Source: Chloroflexota bacterium | GTDB taxonomy: Bacteria; Chloroflexota; Anaerolineae; Anaerolineales; Villigracilaceae | Reading direction: 5' to 3' | DNA length: 6,840 nt | Assembly (NCBI GenBank): GCA_021796315.1 | Contig: JAJYOH010000330.1 | Coordinates: 1-6,840, forward strand | Shown: piece after piece, positions 1 through 5,743 of the stretch | Position numbering within the stretch: the stretch's first letter is position 1 | Layout: each line of letters starts with the position of its first letter | Notes under the pieces: generated by a model | What the model saw: only the letters and a program-made list of their open reading frames with translations | Told to the model about the DNA's origin: nothing | Databases searched by the model: none | Position numbers and translations under genes: made by a program

Positions 1-14
1 GTGTAATCGGTCAT
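1..14 (-). CDS. 5' end of an unidentified gene downstream of rodA (partial)
   Basis: An ATG on the minus strand at 14-12 opens a frame reading Met-Thr-Asp-Tyr before the window ends. A good Shine-Dalgarno match (GGAAAGG, 22-28) sits seven bases upstream, which is the main reason to believe this start. It lies 67 bases after the rodA stop on the same strand with no clear terminator between, so it may be co-transcribed with the shape/Min operon. Four codons are far too few to name a product. A chance ATG remains possible. Confidence 0.45.
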
Positions 15-81
15 GCCAAAGCCTTTCCAGGAAAATTTTGAAGCAAAGAATTAGAAGCTGATGTTTCGGAACAAAACCAAA
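15..81. other. Short intergenic region after rodA, no clear terminator
   Basis: These 67 bases separate the rodA stop from the next start on the same strand. They are AT-rich compared with the flanking genes. I see only a weak four-base stem (TGTT/AACA, 62-73) without a following T-run, and an isolated TCTAAT on the minus strand (50-55) that resembles a -10 box but lacks a well-spaced -35. The simplest reading is read-through from rodA into the next gene, possibly with a weak secondary promoter. Confidence 0.4.
22..28 (-). promoter_or_regulatory. Ribosome binding site of the partial gene at the left edge
   Basis: On the minus strand the sequence reads GGAAAGG, seven bases before the ATG at 14. 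It resembles the AGGAGG consensus and decides the start of the otherwise unsupported partial gene. It lies inside an 11-base dyad (TTTCC, one base, GGAAA; 24-34). The one-base centre makes a hairpin unlikely, so the dyad may be incidental. Confidence 0.5.
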
Positions 82-1179
82 TCAAAAGTCCATTGATTTA
101 TGCCGCATCGCAACGCTCTCGACGAGACCAATTCCCAACATCAACGCCATCAAGCCTGAGCCGCCGTAACTGATAAACGGCAGGGGCAGGCCTGAGACCG
201 GGATCAAATTCAGGTTTACGGCAATGTTGGCTGAACCCTGGAAGAATAGTAAAATCCCAACGCCAAAGGCGATCATGGCGCCAGATACATCTCGGGCTTT
301 CTGTGCAGCGCGAAAACAACGCCAGATAATGAAGGCTTCAATTGCGATGACAACAATTGCACCGGCCAGGCCGAACTCTTCAGCAGTGGCTGAAAAGATA
401 AAGTCGGTGTGGCGGACTTTGAGAAAGCGCAATTGGGTCTGCGTGCCGTGACCGTAGCCCTTGCCAAACAATTCACCGGAGCCGATGGCGATCAAAGCTT
501 GCCGTACATTGTAGGTCGCGCCATTAGTCGCATTCGGATCCGGTTTAATAAAAGTCAGTATGCGATCCCGCTGATACTGCTGAAGAAATTGAAAGGAAAG
601 AAGCCCTAGCAAGACGCCTACTAGAGCCAGCAATGCGATTTGTTTCAGATCTACGCCGTTCATCCAGACCATGCCCCCCCAGATGACCATACTTACAACC
701 ACGTTTGATAAGTTAGGTTGGAGCAAAATCCAAATGACGAGGCCCCAGGTCCAAAGCAAGCTTTTCAATAGCCATTTCAGATCACGTGGATCATTCTGAC
801 TTTTCTCAAAGTAACGAGCAAGGATCAAAATAAGCACGATCTTGGCAAACTCAGTCGGTTGAAGGAATAACACCCCCACTTGGAACCAGCGTTGAGCGCC
901 GAAAGCAGCTTGTCCCAATCCCGAAAGCGAGATAAGAAATGCCATCATGACGATATACATGAGCCAATGGAGCGAAAGCCAGTAACGGTAATCAATGCTG
1001 GCAAGCAGGACGATGACCACTAACCCGATCAACGCAAAATAAATTTGACGATTGCCCAAAGGCAAGAGACCTTCATTCCCAGCAATGGCCGAACGAATCA
1101 TCATCGCACCGAAGGCGCTGGCCAATATGACCGCACCGAGTAATAGAAAATCGAAATTGCGCCAGGAAAGACCGCGCAT
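82..1179 (-). CDS. rodA: RodA, SEDS-family peptidoglycan glycosyltransferase
   Basis: RodA is the multi-pass membrane enzyme that polymerises lipid II into glycan strands for side-wall growth, working in a complex with PBP2 and the Mre proteins. The 365-residue product has about ten hydrophobic segments and is of normal family length. Family landmarks are visible: AQRWFQ near 95-100, QPTEFAK at 107-113 with Glu110, the VRHTDFIF segment at 255-262 carrying the putative catalytic Asp259, and the C-terminal GLPLPFISYGGSG at 330-342. The loop usually written QPDLGT reads QPNLSN (154-159), so its Asp is Asn156. The ATG at 1179 follows the minE stop by three bases, with only a weak GGG as ribosome binding site, suggesting translational coupling. 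The cognate transpeptidase mrdA is in the same operon, which favours RodA over its division paralogue FtsW. Confidence 0.96.
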   Translation of the reverse strand: MRGLSWRNFDFLLLGAVILASAFGAMMIRSAIAGNEGLLPLGNRQIYFALIGLVVIVLLASIDYRYWLSLHWLMYIVMMAFLISLSGLGQAAFGAQRWFQVGVLFLQPTEFAKIVLILILARYFEKSQNDPRDLKWLLKSLLWTWGLVIWILLQPNLSNVVVSMVIWGGMVWMNGVDLKQIALLALVGVLLGLLSFQFLQQYQRDRILTFIKPDPNATNGATYNVRQALIAIGSGELFGKGYGHGTQTQLRFLKVRHTDFIFSATAEEFGLAGAIVVIAIEAFIIWRCFRAAQKARDVSGAMIAFGVGILLFFQGSANIAVNLNLIPVSGLPLPFISYGGSGLMALMLGIGLVESVAMRHKSMDF

Positions 1180-1182
1180 GGT

Positions 1183-1440
1183 TTACCCGGCGCGGCGGCG
1201 TGTCATGCTCCGCAAGGGAATGTCCGCCACCAGACGTTGAGAGCGGCCGTCATGCTCCACATCAATTTGCACGGCGTCAGCGTCAATTTCCACATGCCGC
1301 GAGATTACCTGAATTAACTCGTCTTTGAGCGAATTCAATTCTGCAGGCGATAAATCCGTGCGGTCGTGGATGAGCACCAACTGCAGGCGCTCCTTTGCGC
1401 TCTCGGCGCTGCGTTTGTGTCCGCCAAACCAGTTTATCAT
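1183..1440 (-). CDS. minE: MinE, cell division topological specificity factor
   Basis: MinE displaces MinC from membrane-bound MinD and stimulates the MinD ATPase, which patterns the division inhibitor along the cell. The 85-residue product starts with an amphipathic membrane-binding stretch (MINWF) followed by the anti-MinCD helix region containing AKERLQLVL (residues about 15-23). The topological specificity domain follows (about 34-78, with SRHVEIDADAVQI). The frame extends 11 codons further upstream to another ATG at 1473, but that extension lies inside minD and is unlike the family N-terminus. The start at 1440 forms an ATGA overlap with the minD stop, with an AGG six bases upstream (1447-1449). 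The C-terminus is unusually basic (TRRRAG). MinE genes are often missed because they are short, but this one is clear. Confidence 0.95.
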   Translation of the reverse strand: MINWFGGHKRSAESAKERLQLVLIHDRTDLSPAELNSLKDELIQVISRHVEIDADAVQIDVEHDGRSQRLVADIPLRSMTRRRAG

Positions 1441-2234
1441 TTCTTGCCTGCCATCTTCTGGATGCGGTCCCATAATCCGCTTTGTTTATCAAAATCCATG
1501 AGCACCACATCTTCACCCTGCATGCGTTTGGCTATGTTGCGAAAAGCTTGCCCGGCGCGGCTCTTCATATCCTGTGCCACAGGCACACCGCGATTGGAAC
1601 CGACGATCACGCCTTCATCTTCGGGGACGATGCCGATCAGTTGAATGCCAAGCAAATCCAAAACATCTTCGGCCGAAAGCATATCATGTTGTTTGACAAG
1701 GGTCGGATTCAAGCGGTTTATGATCAACGCGGTCGAACGTTTTTCCTCCGCTTCGAGAATGCCGACGACGCGGTCAGCATCACGCACGGCGGAGATTTCG
1801 GGATTGGTCACAACCAGTACGCGGTCCGCGGGAGCGATGGCATTCCGAAAGCCGCGCTCGATGCCAGCCGGGGAGTCGATTAGCACAAAATCAACGTCGC
1901 CACGCAGTTCGTCGCACAGGCGAGTCATGTCGCTGGGGGAGACCGAATTCTTGTCCCGCGTTTGAGCTGCCGGAATCAGATAAAGTTCAGATAAATGCTT
2001 GTCGCGGATCATCGCCTGGCGCAACTTACAGCGGCCTTCGATCACATCCACAATATCGTAGACGATACGATTCTCAAGACCCATCACCACATCGAGATTT
2101 CGCAGGCCGATGTCGCTGTCAATGCAAACGACCCTGGCGCCGTTTGCCGCCAAAGCCACAGCGATATTTGCGACCGCGGTGGTTTTACCAACGCCGCCTT
2201 TTCCAGAAGAAATGGTAATTACTTGAGCTGTCAT
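1437..2234 (-). CDS. minD: MinD, membrane-associated septum-site ATPase
   Basis: MinD is a ParA/MinD-family ATPase that dimerises with ATP on the inner face of the membrane and recruits MinC. The 265-residue protein carries the deviant Walker A motif GKGGVGKTT at 11-19, including the signature Lys12 and Lys17. DIGLRNLD at 41-48 is the switch I region, and LIDSPAGIE at 118-126 is the Walker B region with Asp120. The last 14 residues (SGLWDRIQKMAGKK, 252-265) form a short amphipathic basic helix of the kind MinD uses for membrane targeting. This feature separates MinD from soluble ParA and flagellar FlhG relatives. The ATG at 2234 is eight bases past the minC stop and has an AGGAAA ribosome binding site that includes part of that stop codon. 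MinC upstream and MinE downstream fix the identity. Confidence 0.98.
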   Translation of the reverse strand: MTAQVITISSGKGGVGKTTAVANIAVALAANGARVVCIDSDIGLRNLDVVMGLENRIVYDIVDVIEGRCKLRQAMIRDKHLSELYLIPAAQTRDKNSVSPSDMTRLCDELRGDVDFVLIDSPAGIERGFRNAIAPADRVLVVTNPEISAVRDADRVVGILEAEEKRSTALIINRLNPTLVKQHDMLSAEDVLDLLGIQLIGIVPEDEGVIVGSNRGVPVAQDMKSRAGQAFRNIAKRMQGEDVVLMDFDKQSGLWDRIQKMAGKK

Positions 2235-2238
2235 AAGG

Positions 2239-2244
2239 TTTCCT
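2239..2244 (-). promoter_or_regulatory. Ribosome binding site of minD, overlapping the minC stop codon
   Basis: The minus strand reads AGGAAA four bases before the minD ATG. The AG of the minC stop codon TAG (2245-2243) forms the first two bases of this site. Ribosomes finishing minC therefore terminate on the minD initiation site, an arrangement that suggests coupled synthesis of the two proteins, which act as a complex. Confidence 0.6.
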
Positions 2245-2926
2245 ATTGGCCAGCCTGCCAGGGTTCGATCACGACTCGTTCGTCACGGATAAACGCCATC
2301 TCGGGTTTTCCGGTTTCTTTTTTATAGGATGTAATCATCGCGTCCGCCCCGACCTGAAGCCGGATCGGCGCGAAATCGAGCGCGCACACCACTGCGGTCT
2401 GGTTGCCTTTCGAGCCTGCGTGGACAGCTCCGCGCAAGCGGCCCCAGATGATGACATTGCCTTCGGCCACGATCTCAGCACCGGGATTGACATCCCCAAG
2501 CACGACCACATGGCCGGCAAATTCAATGCGCGCCCCGGAACGAATTGTCTTGTTTAGGAAGAGCGCCGTGCCTTCGCCGAGATCCTGCACTTCGATATGG
2601 CGGCCCTCTTCAGGTCGAGGTTTGGAGATGCGGGTAGCTAACCCCAAAAGTTGGGCGGTCTTTTCTGTGGTCGGCGATTCGCTGATCACTGCCCAGAGCG
2701 AAACATTACGCTCCGATAAATGATCGCGTAATTCGACCATCTCATTGACTCTGAGAATCTGTGTACCGACGTCCAGAGCCAGCCTTGCGCCCTGAAAGAA
2801 AGCCTGCTTTTCATCTATTTGGGACAGCAAAGCTGCGTGCTGATCCTCCCACGCCGCGTCGGATAGAGAGACCAGCAAACCGTCCCGCAATCCTTTGATC
2901 TGAACCAAAGACACTAAATCATCCAT
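2243..2926 (-). CDS. minC: MinC, septum-site inhibitor of FtsZ
   Basis: MinC antagonises FtsZ polymer assembly and is brought to the membrane by MinD. The 227-residue product has an N-terminal FtsZ-interacting domain (about 6-98, opening with VQIKGLRDGLLVSL), a short charged linker (about 100-112), and the C-terminal right-handed beta-helix domain (about 120-222). The C-terminal domain shows RSGARIEFAGHVVVLGDVNPGAE from 129, the hallmark GRLRGAVHAG at 162-171, and a final VVIEPW. The RSGQ motif known from E. coli MinC as important for MinD interaction reads RSGA here. The ATG at 2926 fits the family N-terminus, but no Shine-Dalgarno sequence is obvious before it. A promoter-like extended -10 lies 21 bases upstream, so minC may have its own transcript with a very short leader. 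Confidence 0.96.
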   Translation of the reverse strand: MDDLVSLVQIKGLRDGLLVSLSDAAWEDQHAALLSQIDEKQAFFQGARLALDVGTQILRVNEMVELRDHLSERNVSLWAVISESPTTEKTAQLLGLATRISKPRPEEGRHIEVQDLGEGTALFLNKTIRSGARIEFAGHVVVLGDVNPGAEIVAEGNVIIWGRLRGAVHAGSKGNQTAVVCALDFAPIRLQVGADAMITSYKKETGKPEMAFIRDERVVIEPWQAGQ

Positions 2927-2929
2927 CAG

Positions 2930-2941
2930 GCAACAAGTTGC
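2930..2941. repeat. Small inverted repeat over the presumed minC transcription start
   Basis: GCAAC, two bases, GTTGC form a perfect five-base dyad between the candidate -10 box and the minC ATG, spanning the place where transcription would start. It could be a half-site pair for a repressor, or a small hairpin in the minC leader. At this size it may also be chance. Confidence 0.3.
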
Positions 2942-2946
2942 TGCAA

Positions 2947-2955
2947 ATTATAGCA
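2947..2955 (-). promoter_or_regulatory. Candidate extended -10 promoter for minCDE-rodA
   Basis: In the 36-base gap between mrdA and minC the minus strand reads TGCTATAAT, a perfect match to the housekeeping sigma-70 extended -10 pattern TGnTATAAT. No good -35 hexamer is visible at 16-18 bases upstream, where the sequence is GC-rich, but extended -10 promoters often do without one. Transcription would begin near 2940, about 14 bases before the minC ATG. This could uncouple minCDE-rodA from mreBCD-mrdA. The match is direct; activity is inferred. Confidence 0.55.
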
Positions 2956-2962
2956 TGACCCG

Positions 2963-5245
2963 TCATCCCCCGCCGCTATTGGCGATATCAATCGACTTCA
3001 ATTCGAAATAAGCTTTCAGTACTCTGGCAACCACCGGCGCGGCTACCGTGGCGCCTTCGCCGCCGTTGTATTCGAAGGCCATGACAACAATCTCCGGATC
3101 TTCGTAGGGAGCATAAGATAATGTCCAACCGTGAGTCGGCCAGGCTCCGAATTGGCAACGATTTGCCTTGAGTGCCACATCGTCACAATATTCGGCTGTG
3201 CCGGTTTTACCCGCAATCGCAATTGGCAGAGGGAAATCAGATGCGTAGATATTGTGTAACGTTCCGCGTGGATCGGTTACCGCCAGCCTCATCCCAATCT
3301 GAACATTTTTGACAACGCCCGGATCCACGGTCTTCATTTGGCCTGTTTTCTGGCAGTTACCGGCTTCGCATGTGTATTCTGCTATGCGGGGGTCCTTTGT
3401 TATGTCCCACTTCATGTTGGGCACAAAGGGCGATATTTGATAACTGCCGGCAGGCAATTGATCTGCAACCGTAGAATCGCCCAGATTGAGCCAGCCTTGA
3501 TGAGTGTTTGCGTGTTCATCAGTTATGGTTTGAGGAATCCAAAGGCTGAAATCCTGTGGATTAAACCAGACGGTTTGAACCTTTCCTTCGCTGTCAGCCA
3601 CGCTTCGAACGATGGTTGGCTGCATTAATTTTCCATTGTTCGCCATCGTTTCGCCAGACATCAATACCTGCAACGGCGTTGCTAATACATATCCCTGTCC
3701 CACGGTGGCGATATACGTATCGCCTGTGGACCAGTTTTCGCCTTGATTGATGCGTTTCCATTGCGGATCGGGAATCAATCCGCTGGCCTCGCCGGGCAAT
3801 TCAATGCCAGATGGCGCGCCATATCCCAGGGCGCGGGCGTACTCACCCAAACGGAAAATGCCAAGGCCGCCGTTCTTGATTTCGTTAGCAAAGCCGCCGC
3901 CCAATTTGTAAAAGCATACATTGCTGGAGTAGGCGATACAGTGATAAAAATCGAGCGAGCCAAACCCGGCAGGATTAAGCACTCCGTTTATGTTGTAAAT
4001 CCAGTCCACGAATGGGCGCATATTCTGGCCCGGTATACAAGGCTCATTGGGTGTGAACTGCTCACACAACTCCAATTTTCCCGGCGTTTGTATGATCTGG
4101 CTTGTGGTCACAACGCCCTCATTCAATGCGCCGTTTGCCGCAGAAAGTTTGAAGACCGAACCAGGCGGGTATTCACTCTGGATGGCGTTGTTCAAAAGCG
4201 GGTGGCGCGGATCCTGACTCAGTTGATTATAGTAATAACCGGGGATAAAGCGCGCCATGCGGTTGTTTTCATAAGTTGGATACGAAACCATCGCCAGGAT
4301 TTCACCAGTCTTCGGGTTCATGGCGATCACCACGCCGCTTGAAATGCGAATGCCTCCACTTTTGCCGTAAAACCAGGTGTTCCAGTAATTGATTTCTTGC
4401 AATAATGATGCTTCCGCTGCGGCCTGCAGGCGTGTATCAATGGTCAATGTGACATTGTAGCCAGGGGTTGGCGCAACTGGAGGCTGGAGATTGCGAATCT
4501 CCTGACCGGCTACATCCACTTGGACAACGCGCGTGCCGTTTATTCCGGCCAAAACATCCTGCAAAGAATCTTCCACGCCCGCGTACCCGATCTTGTCCCG
4601 GTTGGGAACAAAGCCTTTCGCGCGCAAACTTGTCTCGAGTGCTGCCGGAATTGGACCCAGGAAACCGATCAAATCTGCAGTCAATGAACCGGTTGGGTAA
4701 TCGCGAATCGGGACAGTTTCAACGCCCACTCCGGGCCAATCTACGGTTCGTTCAGCGACCAGACGCGCAATGTCTTCCGGAATATTGCATTTTATTTCAA
4801 CCGGTGTGTAGGGCGCCAATGAATCACCCAAGTCCACCAATTGAGTAATGCCGGGTCCCTCGACGCAGGGAGCAAATAGCTTGGCATCATCCACCGTGCC
4901 ACTATTTACCGGGACGCCGGTAAGAACTGAGATGTCGCGATAGATGCGTTGAACATCCGCCGCGTCGTCCGGGATGTAGGCAGGCGTAATGACGAGGTTA
5001 TAAGAGGCGATGTTACGAGCCAAAATATATCCGTTGCGGTCATAAATGATTCCGCGCGGAGCTGGCGAACTAATCGCTTTAGTGTAATTTTCGACCGCTT
5101 GATCTATGTAAGTTTGACTATTGAAGACTTGCATGGATATAAGACGTCCCAGCAAAGTGGTTAGGACCAGCAGGATCACTCCGTAAATTACGAACAATCG
5201 CCAGGTCTCAAAACGGGAACTGCGGGGTGAAGAAGGTAAACTCAT
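2963..5245 (-). CDS. mrdA: Penicillin-binding protein 2, class B elongation transpeptidase
   Basis: This bitopic membrane enzyme cross-links new side-wall peptidoglycan, partnered with RodA. The 760-residue protein has a short cytoplasmic tail, one membrane anchor (about 17-37), a PBP dimerisation (pedestal) domain (about 58-255, with PAPRGIIYDRNG at 61-72) and a transpeptidase domain (about 300-745). Catalytic motifs are complete: SVFK at 363-366 with nucleophile Ser363, SSN at 440-442, and KTGT at 680-683. It is longer than the E. coli enzyme (633 residues), mostly through extra sequence between SSN and KTGT (about 550-640) and some between the first two motifs. It has ten cysteines, all outside the cell membrane. 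The frame extends nine codons upstream to 5272, but the ATG at 5245 has a GGAGA ribosome binding site and forms an ATGA overlap with the mreD stop. Position after mreBCD argues for PBP2 and not FtsI. Confidence 0.96.
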   Translation of the reverse strand: MSLPSSPRSSRFETWRLFVIYGVILLVLTTLLGRLISMQVFNSQTYIDQAVENYTKAISSPAPRGIIYDRNGYILARNIASYNLVITPAYIPDDAADVQRIYRDISVLTGVPVNSGTVDDAKLFAPCVEGPGITQLVDLGDSLAPYTPVEIKCNIPEDIARLVAERTVDWPGVGVETVPIRDYPTGSLTADLIGFLGPIPAALETSLRAKGFVPNRDKIGYAGVEDSLQDVLAGINGTRVVQVDVAGQEIRNLQPPVAPTPGYNVTLTIDTRLQAAAEASLLQEINYWNTWFYGKSGGIRISSGVVIAMNPKTGEILAMVSYPTYENNRMARFIPGYYYNQLSQDPRHPLLNNAIQSEYPPGSVFKLSAANGALNEGVVTTSQIIQTPGKLELCEQFTPNEPCIPGQNMRPFVDWIYNINGVLNPAGFGSLDFYHCIAYSSNVCFYKLGGGFANEIKNGGLGIFRLGEYARALGYGAPSGIELPGEASGLIPDPQWKRINQGENWSTGDTYIATVGQGYVLATPLQVLMSGETMANNGKLMQPTIVRSVADSEGKVQTVWFNPQDFSLWIPQTITDEHANTHQGWLNLGDSTVADQLPAGSYQISPFVPNMKWDITKDPRIAEYTCEAGNCQKTGQMKTVDPGVVKNVQIGMRLAVTDPRGTLHNIYASDFPLPIAIAGKTGTAEYCDDVALKANRCQFGAWPTHGWTLSYAPYEDPEIVVMAFEYNGGEGATVAAPVVARVLKAYFELKSIDIANSGGG

Positions 5246-5742
5246 GCTTTCTCCATGGATGGGAAAACCCAACGGGCAATGTCGCGCATGAAGCCATAAA
5301 GCGGAATCGCAAGGAGCAAATTCAGCAAAAGGCTTGGAAGTGTGATCAGGCCCATTGAGTCGCGAAACGGTAAGGGGTCCCCGACGATGCGAAGATAGGC
5401 GTACGATAAAAGGTGCATCACCAATGTCCCTAAAAAAGTCACACTGAACATTGCCAGCAAAGGCGCCTGCCAGATGCGGCGTTGCAGCAATAAAGCAAAA
5501 AGGACCACGCTGAAATATCCGGCCATATAGATAAACCAGGGTAAATGCGAAGAGAAGCTAATCATGAGGCTCGCCAGAAATGCCCAATGAAAAGCCGTTG
5601 TGACTCCGTCCTGCAAGGCCCAGGCAGCCAGGACAACTAGCACCAGGTCGGCGTAGCCCGCAAGCAGGGAGAATTGGCTGACAATGGCCGACTGTAGAAT
5701 TACAGCCAGTCCAAGCAAAGGAAGTGCAATTATGTTACGCAT
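5242..5742 (-). CDS. mreD: MreD, rod shape-determining membrane protein
   Basis: MreD is a small integral membrane protein that bridges MreC, PBP2 and RodA in the elongation complex. The 166-residue product is almost wholly hydrophobic, with about five or six membrane segments (roughly 4-22, 29-46, 50-66, 69-88, 95-118, 131-152), and ends in a short charged tail. MreD sequences are poorly conserved. Size, hydropathy and position between mreC and mrdA carry the identification, and short features such as the GDPLPF loop near 121-126 are compatible. The ATG at 5742 comes one base after the mreC stop (TGA-T-ATG) but has a pyrimidine-rich sequence where a ribosome binding site should be. An alternative TTG start at 5775, inside mreC, would add a Ser/Pro-rich stretch of 11 residues. 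I prefer the ATG because it begins right at the first membrane segment. Confidence 0.9.
   Translation of the reverse strand: MRNIIALPLLGLAVILQSAIVSQFSLLAGYADLVLVVLAAWALQDGVTTAFHWAFLASLMISFSSHLPWFIYMAGYFSVVLFALLLQRRIWQAPLLAMFSVTFLGTLVMHLLSYAYLRIVGDPLPFRDSMGLITLPSLLLNLLLAIPLYGFMRDIARWVFPSMEKA
5250..5254 (-). promoter_or_regulatory. Ribosome binding site deciding the mrdA start
   Basis: GGAGA lies four bases before the ATG at 5245, within the last codons of mreD. It supports this start over the in-frame ATG nine codons upstream, and together with the ATGA stop-start overlap it suggests translational coupling of mreD and mrdA. Confidence 0.65.
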
Positions 5743-5743
5743 A

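Noticed and set aside
32..39. AAAATTTT palindrome downstream of rodA
   Set aside because: Eight-base AT palindrome with no loop and no GC stem next to it; not a terminator and expected by chance in AT-rich spacer.
1441..1473. Upstream in-frame ATG extending MinE by 11 residues
   Set aside because: The extension lies inside minD and does not resemble MinE N-termini. The start at 1440 gives the expected amphipathic MINWF beginning and an ATGA overlap.
1694..1720. TTGACA followed by TATGAT-like sequence on the plus strand inside minD
   Set aside because: The spacing between the boxes is too long (about 20 bases), and no plus-strand gene follows; probably chance.
1482..1883. Plus-strand open frame of 133 codons opposite minD
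   Set aside because: Antisense shadow of an unmistakable minD; its composition reflects the complementary codons.
3743..4342. Long plus-strand open frame of 199 codons opposite mrdA
   Set aside because: It lies wholly antisense to the transpeptidase domain of PBP2, whose motifs are complete. The translated sequence has no recognisable family features, and I saw no independent expression signal.
5246..5272. Upstream in-frame ATG extending PBP2 by nine residues
   Set aside because: The downstream ATG at 5245 has a well-placed GGAGA and a stop-start overlap with mreD, while the extension overlaps mreD by about 30 bases without such support.
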